A DNA stretch of 64,000 nt from AC-32 sp963821495 (lineage in GTDB: Bacteria > Actinomycetota > Thermoleophilia > Gaiellales > Gaiellaceae): the NCBI GenBank assembly GCA_963821495.1, contig CAWGEA010000003.1:992001-1056000 (forward strand). Direction: 5' to 3'. Positions 16,177 through 23,334 of this stretch are shown here, one piece after another. A model generated the notes under the pieces. It ran no database searches, had not been told where the DNA came from, and saw only the letters and a list, made by a program, of their open reading frames with translations. Position 1 is the stretch's first letter. Each line of letters starts with the position of its first letter. A program made the position numbers and the translations under genes.

Positions 16177-16754
16177 TGGAACGCGGCGAGCTCGGCGCGG
16201 CGCTGCGGGAGCACGCCTACCTCGAGGGCGACTTCGTCCTGCGCTCGGGCCGCCGCTCGCGCTACTACCTCGACAAGTACCGCTTCGAGACGCGCCCCGA
16301 CGTCCTTGGCCCGCTCGGCGAGCTGATCGCCGGGACCGTCGCCGAGCACGAGCCGGAGGCAGCGCGCCTGGCCGGCCCCGAGCTCGGCGCCGTCGCGCTC
16401 GCCGCGGCCGCGTCGCTCGCGTCGGGGCTGCCGTTCCTGATCGTCCGCAAGGAGGCGAAGGGCTACGGCACTGCGAACCGGCTCGAAGGGGTGTTCGAGC
16501 CCGGCGAGCGGGCGTGCCTGGTCGAGGACGTGGTCACCTCGGCGGGCGCCGCGATCGAGGCCGTCGAGGCGCTGCGGGAGGCCGGCCTGGAGGTCGGAAC
16601 GGCGGTCTGCGTGGTCGACCGGGAAGAGGGCGGAGCGGACGCGCTCGCGCGGGTCGGCGTGCGCCTCCGGCCGCTCTTTCGCGCCTCGGAGCTGCTCGAG
16701 GCCCCGAAAAGTGCAGCAAACCGCATGGTTGAGCCGAAAGGCGAACCCTGCTAG
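16176..16754 (+). CDS. pyrE: Orotate phosphoribosyltransferase
   Basis: The 192-residue protein shows FVLRSGRRSRYYLDKYRFETRP at the N-terminus (orotate site), AGPELGAVALAAA, LIVRKEAKGYGT with the PRPP-interacting KxxxxG loop, and the PRPP-binding motif ACLVEDVVTSAGAAIEAVEAL at about 112-132. It makes orotidine 5'-phosphate in pyrimidine synthesis; pyrF is two genes away. The GTG start overlaps the previous stop by one base. The stop TAG (16752-16754) is also the first half of the -10 box of the HU gene. Confidence 0.92.
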   Translation: MERGELGAALREHAYLEGDFVLRSGRRSRYYLDKYRFETRPDVLGPLGELIAGTVAEHEPEAARLAGPELGAVALAAAASLASGLPFLIVRKEAKGYGTANRLEGVFEPGERACLVEDVVTSAGAAIEAVEALREAGLEVGTAVCVVDREEGGADALARVGVRLRPLFRASELLEAPKSAANRMVEPKGEPC

Positions 16755-16757
16755 GGT
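16729..16757 (+). promoter_or_regulatory. Sigma-70-type promoter for the HU gene
   Basis: TTGAGC (16729-16734) and TAGGGT (16752-16757) are spaced by exactly 17 bases inside the end of pyrE. A transcript from near 16764 would have a leader of about 40 bases with a strong ribosome-binding site, unlike the leaderless genes around it. Confidence 0.7.
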
Positions 16758-16803
16758 CTGGCGCCGTGATCCCAACAAGGCAACCGGGAGGAGAGGAGCG
16801 ACT

Positions 16804-17103
16804 GTGACAAAGCAAGAGTTCGTCGACAAGGTGGCCCAGAAGGGCAACCTGTCGAGGCGCGACGCGGCCGAGGCAGTGGACGCGGTGCTCGAGTCGATCA
16901 CCGAGGTCCTGCGCAGCGGCGGCGAGGTCAACTTCACCGGCTTCGGGAAGTTCTCGACCCAGCACCGCAAGGAGCGCCAGGGCGTCAATCCGCGCAACCC
17001 GACCGAGAAGGTCACGATCCCGGCTGCGACAGTGCCGAAGTTCTCGGCGGGCAGCACGCTGAAGTCGGCCGTGAAGAGCGGCGGGGCCAGCGGCGGGTTC
17101 TAG
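16804..17103 (+). CDS. hup: DNA-binding protein HU
   Basis: The 99-residue protein matches the HU/IHF family: TKQEFVDKVAQKGNLSRRDAAEAVDAVLESITEVL, GEVNFTGFGKFSTQHRKERQGVNPRNPTEKVTIPAATVPKFSAG. It dimerises and bends DNA through the arm around RQGVNPRNP, where the proline intercalates. A short C-terminal tail (SAVKSGGASGGF) replaces the long Lys/Ala tail of mycobacterial HupB. GTG at 16804 was chosen because GGGAGGAGAGGAG lies directly upstream, the strongest Shine-Dalgarno in the window. It is a monocistronic unit with its own promoter and terminator. Confidence 0.92.
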   Translation: MTKQEFVDKVAQKGNLSRRDAAEAVDAVLESITEVLRSGGEVNFTGFGKFSTQHRKERQGVNPRNPTEKVTIPAATVPKFSAGSTLKSAVKSGGASGGF

Positions 17104-17126
17104 GCCGCAGGCTCCCGAAGGATTGC

Positions 17127-17152
17127 GTGAGGGCCGCGAGAGCGGCCCTCAC
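17127..17152 (+). terminator. Terminator hairpin after the HU gene
   Basis: GTGAGGGCCGC (17127-17137) pairs perfectly with GCGGCCCTCAC (17142-17152) across a GAGA tetraloop. The downstream tract is TCGTTCCCC rather than a pure U-run. Confidence 0.8.
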
Positions 17153-17176
17153 TCGTTCCCCGGCCGGGACGCGCGG

Positions 17177-17182
17177 TAGCCT
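17177..17182 (+). promoter_or_regulatory. -10 element for pyrF, leaderless type
   Basis: TAGCCT ends eight bases before the GTG at 17191. It lies just after the HU terminator. Confidence 0.5.
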
Positions 17183-17190
17183 CCGTCGAA

Positions 17191-18108
17191 GTGGGCGCCG
17201 AGCCTGCAGTCGTGACCGCGCTCTTCCCCGACCGCCTCGCCGAGGCGGTCGAGCGGAAGCGCTCCCAGCTGCTCGTCGGCCTCGATCCGCGCCCAGACCT
17301 GCTTCCGGTCGAGCTCGCGGGCGAGGCCCATCTCTCGCGCGAGGCTGCTGCCGACGCGTGTGCCCGCTTCTGCTGCGGGATCGTCGACGCCGTCGCGCCG
17401 CACGCCGTCGGCGTCAAGCCGCAGCTCGCGTTCTTCGAGGCGCTCGGGCCGGGAGGCATGAACGCGCTCGAGGAGGCCTGCGCATACGCCCGCTCGGCGG
17501 GCCTGCTCGTCCTCGCGGACGCCAAGCGCGGCGACATCGGCTCGACCTCGCGCGCCTACGCGACCGCGTACCTCGAGCCGCGCGGCGAGAGCCCGCCGCT
17601 CGCCGACGCGATGACCGTGAACCCCTACCTCGGCCGCGACTCGCTCGAGCCGTTCCTCGGCGCGTGCAGGCGCCACGGCAGCGGCGTCTTCTGCGTCGTG
17701 AAGACCTCGAACGAGGGGGGCGCCGACATCCAGGACCTCGCGCTCTCCGACGGGCGGCCGGTGTGGCACCACGTCGCGCGTCTCGTGCACGAGCTCGGCG
17801 AGGATCTCCTCGGGGAGCGCGGCCTCTCCGCCGTGGGCGCGGTCGTCGGCGCCACGCACCCGCGGGCCGTTGCGGAGGCGCGGCGGTTGCTGCCGCAGGC
17901 GATCCTGCTCCTGCCCGGGGTCGGCGCCCAGGGCGCGACGCCTGCCGACCTCGCCCGCGCGTTCACGAGCGGCCCTGCGAGCGCGCTCGTCAACGCCTCG
18001 CGCAGCGTCATCTACGCGTACCGCAACGGGAACGACGACTGGCGCGCCGCGGCGTCGCTCGAGGCGGCGCGGCTCCGGCGCGAGGTCTGGGCCGTCGCCG
18101 GCTGGTAG
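17191..18108 (+). CDS. pyrF: Orotidine 5'-phosphate decarboxylase
   Basis: The 305-residue protein belongs to the longer actinobacterial PyrF group: LLVGLDPRPDLLP, VGVKPQLAFFEALG, the catalytic segment LVLADAKRGDIGSTS (Asp-Lys-Asp), TVNPYLGRDSLEPF, and the phosphate-binding LLLPGVGAQGAT with NASRSVIYAY. It converts OMP to UMP. The GTG start is supported by TAGCCT eight bases upstream. The LysM gene begins two bases after the stop, so the two are likely cotranscribed although unrelated in function. Confidence 0.92.
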   Translation: MGAEPAVVTALFPDRLAEAVERKRSQLLVGLDPRPDLLPVELAGEAHLSREAAADACARFCCGIVDAVAPHAVGVKPQLAFFEALGPGGMNALEEACAYARSAGLLVLADAKRGDIGSTSRAYATAYLEPRGESPPLADAMTVNPYLGRDSLEPFLGACRRHGSGVFCVVKTSNEGGADIQDLALSDGRPVWHHVARLVHELGEDLLGERGLSAVGAVVGATHPRAVAEARRLLPQAILLLPGVGAQGATPADLARAFTSGPASALVNASRSVIYAYRNGNDDWRAAASLEAARLRREVWAVAGW

Positions 18109-18110
18109 CC

Positions 18111-18443
18111 GTGTCGCGCGGCTGGCGGAACGAGGCGAAGCGGTACGGCGCGCCGCTCGCGTTCCTGCTCGCCGCGACGATCGCCGTCCTGCTCGTCCGC
18201 TCCGGGCTGAAGAGCGACGCCGCTCCGACCACGACCTCGGCGCCGACCGCGACCGTGCCGACGACGCGGACGACCCCCACGACGACGCCTCCGCCTCGGC
18301 GCCGCTTCTACCGCCTGCGCTCCGGCGAGACGCTCAGCGACGTCGCGATCAAGTTCAACACCACGGTGGAGCAGCTGCTCGTGCTGAACTCCGGGATCGA
18401 GCCCACGAACCTGACCGTGGGGCAGCGCGTCCGCGTCAAATAA
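18111..18443 (+). CDS. LysM-domain membrane-anchored protein
   Basis: The 110-residue protein has a cytoplasmic basic start (SRGWRNEAKRYGAP), one transmembrane segment (LAFLLAATIAVLLV), a Thr/Pro-rich extracytoplasmic linker (about 35-62) and one C-terminal LysM domain: FYRLRSGETLSDVAIKFNTTVEQLLVLNSGIEPTNLTVGQRVRV. LysM binds N-acetylglucosamine in peptidoglycan. GTG at 18111 follows the pyrF stop by two bases. The D,D-carboxypeptidase gene comes next, which fits a cell-wall role for this pair. Confidence 0.85.
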   Translation: MSRGWRNEAKRYGAPLAFLLAATIAVLLVRSGLKSDAAPTTTSAPTATVPTTRTTPTTTPPPRRRFYRLRSGETLSDVAIKFNTTVEQLLVLNSGIEPTNLTVGQRVRVK

Positions 18444-18456
18444 CATCGCGCCCGCT

Positions 18457-19572
18457 TTGAAGGGCTTCCTCGCCGCCGTCGCCGCCCTCGTGGTCGCGGC
18501 TCCCGTGCTCGCCGCCCCGCCGCAGGTTCGCGGACGCTCGTTCGTGGTCGAGAACGGGACCACCGGCGAGGTGCTGCTCGCCCACGACGCGCGTGAGCGG
18601 GTGCCGATCGCAAGCATCACCAAGCTGATGACCGTCCTGCTGACGGTCGAGCGGACGAAGCCCGACGACGTCGTCGTGGTGAGCCCGTTCGCGGCGAGCG
18701 TGGGGGAGTCGAGCGCGAACCTGCGCCCGGGCGAGCGGTTGACCGTGCGCGAGCTGCTCGAGGCCGCGCTGATCCAGAGCGCGAACGACGCCGCCGACGC
18801 GCTCGCCTACTACGTCGGCCGCGGCAGCGAGCAGCGCTTCGTCGCGCTGATGAACGCGCGGGCGCGCAAGCTCGGGCTGAGCGACACGCACTTCGTGCGC
18901 CCCGACGGCCTCGACGCAGCGGGCCACGTCTCGAGCGCCCGGGACGTGACGCTGCTGGCGCGGATCGTGATGCACCGCCCGCTCGTGCGCCAGATCGTGC
19001 GGCAGCGGGCGGCGACGATCTCCGGCGGCCGCACGCTCCACACCTGGAACGACCTGCTCGCGAGCTACCCCGGGCTCTTCGGCGTCAAGACCGGCCACAC
19101 CTCGGCCGCGGGCTGGTCGGAGGTCGCAGCGGCCAGGCGTGACGGGGTGACGATCTACGCGACGCTGCTCGGCAGCCCGGACCGCTACGTGCGCAACGAC
19201 GATCTCGTGAAGCTGCTCGACTGGGGCTTCTCGCGCTACCGCTCGGCGCCCCTGGTCGTGGAGGGCAGGGCCTACGCCCGCGCGGCGGTCGGCTACGGCC
19301 GCGAGCCGGTCGCGCTCGTGGCGACCAGGGCCCTGAGGCCGTCGGTGCGCGTCGACTTCCCGCTCGTCCGCCGCGTGATCGCCGCGGGCGCCGCCCACCT
19401 GCCGGTCACCCGCGGGCAGACGCTCGGCCAGGTGCAGCTCTTCCAGCGCCGCAAGCTCGTCGGCGCCGTTGCGCTCGTCGCCTCGCGCTCCGTCGACCGC
19501 CCCGGCCTCTCGGGCCGCGCGGGGTGGTACGCACGGCGTACCCTGCATCACATGTGGGGGTGGGTCTCGTGA
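18457..19572 (+). CDS. D-alanyl-D-alanine carboxypeptidase (S11 family)
   Basis: The 371-residue protein has a signal peptide (KGFLAAVAALVVAAPVLAAP) and all three penicillin-binding motifs of S11 peptidases: SITK (about S53-K56), SAN (about 108-110) and KTG (about 211-213, in GVKTGHT). It should remove the terminal D-Ala from peptidoglycan pentapeptides outside the membrane. A C-terminal beta domain follows, and the end (GWYARRTLHHMWGWVS) may be a membrane-associating amphipathic helix as in PBP5. The start is TTG at 18457, 13 bases after the LysM stop. The end overlaps the kinase gene by four bases (GTGA). Confidence 0.9.
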   Translation: MKGFLAAVAALVVAAPVLAAPPQVRGRSFVVENGTTGEVLLAHDARERVPIASITKLMTVLLTVERTKPDDVVVVSPFAASVGESSANLRPGERLTVRELLEAALIQSANDAADALAYYVGRGSEQRFVALMNARARKLGLSDTHFVRPDGLDAAGHVSSARDVTLLARIVMHRPLVRQIVRQRAATISGGRTLHTWNDLLASYPGLFGVKTGHTSAAGWSEVAAARRDGVTIYATLLGSPDRYVRNDDLVKLLDWGFSRYRSAPLVVEGRAYARAAVGYGREPVALVATRALRPSVRVDFPLVRRVIAAGAAHLPVTRGQTLGQVQLFQRRKLVGAVALVASRSVDRPGLSGRAGWYARRTLHHMWGWVS

Positions 19573-20525
19573 TCGTCACCGTGACCGTCAACGCGGCGAT
19601 CGACCGGACGCTGACCGTCCCGAACTTCCAGCGCGGGCAGCGCCACCGCGCGAGCGCCGGCCTCACGCTCGCGGGCGGCAAGGGGATCAACATCGCCCGG
19701 GCGCTGAAACGGTTGGGCGTCCCGGTCGTGGCGACCGGCCTCGCCGGCGGCCGGACGGGCACGCGCATCGTCGAGGAGCTGACCGCCGAGGCGATCCTCA
19801 ACGACTTCGTTCGCATCGAGGGCGAATCGCGCACCTCGACCGCGATCGTCGACCCGACCGGCGGGAGCTACACCGAGGTGAACGAGTGGGGCCCGCACGT
19901 CGACGCCGAGGAGATCGAGACGCTCCTGGAGAAGCTCGCGTACCTCTCGCAGGGCGCGGACTACGTGATCTTCGCCGGCTCGCTGCCGCGCGGGATCGGC
20001 GACGACTTCTACGCCGAGGCGGTCCGGGAGCTCAACCGTCGCGGCGCGCAGACGATCCTCGACTCGGAGGGCGAGCCGTTGCGCCTGGGCGTCCAGGTCG
20101 AGCCGCTGCTCGTATCGCCGAACCAGCGCGAGGCCGAGGCGCTCGTCGGGCAGGAGTTCCACGACGACGACGACTTCCTCACGGGCCTCGACACGATCGC
20201 CGAGCTCGGAGCCCGCAACGTGCTGATCACGCATGAGTCCGGCTGCTGGGCCCTGCTGCGCGCCGACCGGCAGGCGAGCCGCTACCGCGCCTCCGCGCCA
20301 CGGATCGACCCGGTCTCGGCGGTCGGCTCCGGCGACGTGCTGCTCGCCGCCTACGTGGCCGCGCGCCTCGACGGCCGCTCCGACGAGGAGGCGCTGCGCA
20401 GCGCCGTGGCCGCGGGCGCGGCCTCGACGCTCGAGCTCGGCGCCGGCCGCTTGGAGCCGCGCGAGGCCGGACGGCTGGTGAGCTCGGTCGAGGTGGCCTC
20501 GCTCGAGCCGGTCGCCGGCGACTAA
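19569..20525 (+). CDS. PfkB-family sugar kinase, 1-phosphofructokinase-like
   Basis: The 318-residue protein is a ribokinase-fold kinase: TVNAAIDRTLTVPNF, the first signature AGGKGINIARALKRLG (about 35-50), and the second signature VSAVGSGDVLLAAYVAARLDG with the catalytic aspartate at about 256. Sequence style is that of FruK or tagatose-6-phosphate kinase, which phosphorylate a phosphosugar at C1 or C6. No PTS or sugar transporter gene is near. The GTG start overlaps the carboxypeptidase stop; longer in-frame starts exist upstream but would extend into that gene. Confidence 0.85.
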   Translation: MIVTVTVNAAIDRTLTVPNFQRGQRHRASAGLTLAGGKGINIARALKRLGVPVVATGLAGGRTGTRIVEELTAEAILNDFVRIEGESRTSTAIVDPTGGSYTEVNEWGPHVDAEEIETLLEKLAYLSQGADYVIFAGSLPRGIGDDFYAEAVRELNRRGAQTILDSEGEPLRLGVQVEPLLVSPNQREAEALVGQEFHDDDDFLTGLDTIAELGARNVLITHESGCWALLRADRQASRYRASAPRIDPVSAVGSGDVLLAAYVAARLDGRSDEEALRSAVAAGAASTLELGAGRLEPREAGRLVSSVEVASLEPVAGD

Positions 20526-20560
20526 AGCGCTGCACGAGCGCAGCCGATACCTCCACGGCG

Positions 20561-22057
20561 ATGAATCGCCAGCGCCTGCCTGTGGTGCTGTCTGCGGCGG
20601 CACTCCTCGTTGCCGCGCTCAGCGCCACGCCTCAGGGAATCGCGGCCCTCAAGGGCGGCGCGGTGCGCGTTGCCCTTTACGCGAAGAATGCGGCCAAGGT
20701 CGGCGGCATCGCCGCGTCCAAGAAGCCCAGGCCCGGCAAGCTTGTGCCGCTCGGCAGGAACGGCAAGTTCCCGGCCTCGGTGTTCCCCGGAGGCGTCAAG
20801 GGCCCCCCCGGCGCCGAGGGCGCGCGCGGCCCCGCCGGCCCCGCCGGCCCGCAGGGCCCGGTCGGGAGCCTCGGTCCGCGCGGCCCGAAGGGTGCGACCG
20901 GCCCCGCCGGCCCGAAGGGCACGACCGGAGAGCAGGGCCTCGTCGGGCCGCCGGGCGGGTTCGGGCTGCTGAACCTCGGGCGCGCGAACGTCGCGGTTCG
21001 CTCGCTGAGCTTCGACGGCGCCTTCTCCTCGGTCATCTCAGGATCGGACGGGCTGCCGCTCGTGGCCGTCTTCGACTCGAACAACAACGACCTGAAGGCC
21101 GTGCACTGCGCCGACGCGACGTGCTCCTCGGCGACGACCACGCTGCTCGACTCGACCGGCAACGTCGGCCGCTACCCGTCGATCACGGTCGGCGCCGACG
21201 GCCTCGGCCTGATCTCGTACCTCGACGCGACGAGCTCGGCGCTGAAGGTCGCGCACTGCACGAACCTCGCCTGCAGCGCCTTCACGCTCGCGACCGTCGA
21301 CGGCCCGGGGAAGCTCGGCGACTCGCAGACCTCCCTCACCGTCGGGACCGACGGGCTCGGCCTGATCAGCTACTACGACGGGACGAACGGCGACCTCGAC
21401 GTCGCGCACTGCTCGAACACCGCGTGCTCGTCGGTCACCTCGACCGCGATCGACAGCACGGGCGACGTCGGCCGCTCCTCGTCGGTGGCGATCGGCGCCG
21501 ACGGGCTGGGGCTCGTCAGCTACCTCGACTCCACGAACACGCGCCTTCGCGTCGCCCACTGCTCGAACGTCGCGTGCACCACCGCGACCGCCACCACCGT
21601 CGACAACGGCCCCGCGGTCGGCTTCGACAGCTCGATCACGATCGGCGCCGACGGGCTCGGCCTGGTCAGCTACTACGACAACGGGGCCGGCGACCTCAAG
21701 ACGGCGCACTGCTCGAACGTCACCTGCTCGGCGGCGACAACCGCCGCGGTCGACTCGACCGGTCTCGTGGGCCAGTACACCTCGAGCTCGATCGGCATCG
21801 ACGGCCTCGGCGTCATCTCCTACTACGACAGCAGCGGCTCGAACCTCGATCTGAAGGTCGCCCACTGCGTGGACGTCGCCTGCTCGGCGGCCACCTCGAC
21901 CACGGTCGACAGCGCGGGCACGGTCGGCTGGTACACGTCGCTCACGATCGGTGCGGACGGCCTTCCGCTCGTCACCTACCGAGACGTCACGGGCACGGCC
22001 GTCAAGGTCGCGCACTGCCCGAACGTGTTCTGCGTCGGGTACCTCCGCCGCCGCTAG
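20561..22057 (+). CDS. Secreted collagen-stalk protein with seven Cys-paired repeats
   Basis: The 498-residue product has a signal peptide (MNRQRLPVVLSAAALLVAALSA), a short GGIAASKKPRPGKLVPLG/FPASVFPGG leader, a Gly-X-Y collagen-like stalk (about residues 80-132), and seven tandem repeats of about 50 residues. Each repeat reads roughly SxTxGxDGLGLxSYxDxxxxxLxVAHCxNxxCSxAT and contains a pair of cysteines four residues apart. Seven beta-rich units of this size suggest a seven-bladed propeller (inference). It is probably a cell-surface or secreted structural or binding protein. It stands alone between the kinase gene and guaB3, ending 119 bases before the latter. Confidence 0.75.
   Translation: MNRQRLPVVLSAAALLVAALSATPQGIAALKGGAVRVALYAKNAAKVGGIAASKKPRPGKLVPLGRNGKFPASVFPGGVKGPPGAEGARGPAGPAGPQGPVGSLGPRGPKGATGPAGPKGTTGEQGLVGPPGGFGLLNLGRANVAVRSLSFDGAFSSVISGSDGLPLVAVFDSNNNDLKAVHCADATCSSATTTLLDSTGNVGRYPSITVGADGLGLISYLDATSSALKVAHCTNLACSAFTLATVDGPGKLGDSQTSLTVGTDGLGLISYYDGTNGDLDVAHCSNTACSSVTSTAIDSTGDVGRSSSVAIGADGLGLVSYLDSTNTRLRVAHCSNVACTTATATTVDNGPAVGFDSSITIGADGLGLVSYYDNGAGDLKTAHCSNVTCSAATTAAVDSTGLVGQYTSSSIGIDGLGVISYYDSSGSNLDLKVAHCVDVACSAATSTTVDSAGTVGWYTSLTIGADGLPLVTYRDVTGTAVKVAHCPNVFCVGYLRRR
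20801..20965 (+). repeat. Collagen-like Gly-X-Y coding repeats
   Basis: About eighteen GXY triplets, mostly GPA, GPK, GPP and GPQ, are encoded here inside the secreted stalk protein. The tract is interrupted only lightly and should form a short triple helix if the protein trimerises. Confidence 0.75.
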
Positions 22058-22076
22058 GTTCGTCCAGCCTCGGTGC

Positions 22077-22082
22077 TACGAT
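22077..22082 (+). promoter_or_regulatory. -10 element for guaB3
   Basis: TACGAT lies about 95 bases before the guaB3 start, so unlike its neighbours this transcript would have a leader. The same TACGAT occurs upstream of rplM and glmS. No convincing -35 hexamer is visible. Confidence 0.45.
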
Positions 22083-22151
22083 CGCCGTCCACTTGAGAGA
22101 CGGCGGCAGGAACGGTTTTTCGGCCCAGGCGATCGCAACGGCGCCTGGGCC
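22083..22151 (+). promoter_or_regulatory. Leader region of guaB3 with two hairpins, possible attenuator
   Basis: CGCCGTC (22083-22089) pairs with GACGGCG (22099-22105) across nine bases at the predicted transcription start. GGCCCAGGCG (22122-22131) pairs perfectly with CGCCTGGGCC (22142-22151) across ten bases and is followed by TTTGTG, like a terminator. The ribosome-binding site AGGGGAGG follows at 22163. The layout resembles transcription attenuation, but no known riboswitch fold was recognised. Confidence 0.45.
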
Positions 22152-22176
22152 TTTGTGCATCCAGGGGAGGTAGTCG

Positions 22177-23334
22177 GTGGAGATCGAGATCGGGCGGGGC
22201 AAGAAGGCCAGGCAGGCGTACGGGTTCGACGACATCGCGATCGTGCCCTCGAGGCGCACGCGCGATCCGCAGGACGTGGACATCGGCTGGAAGCTCGGGC
22301 CGCACCTGCTCGAGCTGCCGTTGCTCGCCTCGGCGATGGACGGGGTCGTCTCGCCCGAGGTCGCGATCAAGCTCGGCGAGCTCGGCGGCCTCGGCGTGCT
22401 CAACCTCGAAGGCATCTTCACGCGCTACGAGAAGCCCGAGCGCGAGCTCGAGAAGATCGCGAAGCTGTCCAAGGAGCAGGCCACTCGCGGGATGCAGGAG
22501 ATCTACGCGCGGCCGGTCGAGCCGAAGCTGATCGCGGCGCGGATCGAGCAGATCAAGGCGGCGGGCGTGCTCGCCGCCGGCTCGCTGACGCCGCAAAAGG
22601 TGCGCGACCACTACGAGATCGCGCTCGAGGCCGGGCTCGACGTGCTCGTGATCCAGGGGACCGTCGTCTCGGCCGAACACGTCTCCTCGAACGGCCAGGC
22701 GCTCAACCTGAAGGAGTTCATCTCGGCGCTGCCGATCCCGACGATCGTCGGCGGCTGTGCCTCGTACCAGACGGCGTTGCACCTGATGCGAACGGGCGCC
22801 GAGGGCGTGCTGGTCGGCGTCGGGCCGGGGCAGGCGTGCACGACGCGCGGGGTCCTCGGGGTGGGCGTGCCGCAGGCCACGGCGATCGCCGACGCGGCCG
22901 CCGCGCGCGTCCAGCACCTGCTCGAGACCGGCAAGTACGTGAACGTGATCGCCGACGGCGGCATGCGCACGGGCGGGGACATCTCGAAGGCGATCGCCTG
23001 CGGCGCCGACGCGGTGATGATCGGCTCGCCGCTCGCGCGGGCCAAGGAGGCGCCGGGCCGCGGCTTCCACTGGGGCATGGCCACCTTCCACCCGACCCTC
23101 CCGCGCGGCGCGCGGGTGGCGGTCGAGCAGAACGCGACGCTCGAGGAGATCGTGATCGGCCCCGCGCGGGAGAACGACGGGACGCTCAACCTGATGGGCG
23201 CGCTGCGGACGTCGATGGCGACGTGCGGCTACGAGTCGATCCACGACTTCCAGAAGGCCGAGGTGATGCTCGCGCCGGCGATCAAGACCGAGGGCAAGTC
23301 GCTCCAGCAGGCACAGCGGATCGGGATGGGGTAG
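22177..23334 (+). CDS. guaB3: IMP dehydrogenase-related protein, GuaB3 family
   Basis: The 385-residue protein is a TIM-barrel of the GuaB3 group: MEIEIGRGKKARQAYGFDDIAIVPSRRTRDP at the start, LLASAMDGVVSPE, VIADGGMRTGGDISKAIACGADAVMIGSPLA, and the IMPDH catalytic loop GVGPGQACTTR with cysteine at about 221. The paired CBS regulatory domains of classical IMPDH are absent. It probably oxidises IMP to XMP at the branch to GMP, and sits directly before guaA, overlapping its GTG by one base (TAGTG). GTG at 22177 has a good AGGGGAGG site six bases upstream. A GMP-reductase role is the main alternative. Confidence 0.85.
   Translation: MEIEIGRGKKARQAYGFDDIAIVPSRRTRDPQDVDIGWKLGPHLLELPLLASAMDGVVSPEVAIKLGELGGLGVLNLEGIFTRYEKPERELEKIAKLSKEQATRGMQEIYARPVEPKLIAARIEQIKAAGVLAAGSLTPQKVRDHYEIALEAGLDVLVIQGTVVSAEHVSSNGQALNLKEFISALPIPTIVGGCASYQTALHLMRTGAEGVLVGVGPGQACTTRGVLGVGVPQATAIADAAAARVQHLLETGKYVNVIADGGMRTGGDISKAIACGADAVMIGSPLARAKEAPGRGFHWGMATFHPTLPRGARVAVEQNATLEEIVIGPARENDGTLNLMGALRTSMATCGYESIHDFQKAEVMLAPAIKTEGKSLQQAQRIGMG

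Noticed and set aside
21038..22015. A minus-strand frame with regular VGADRDR-like repeats
   Set aside because: The repetition is the shadow of the seven repeats of the stalk protein on the plus strand.
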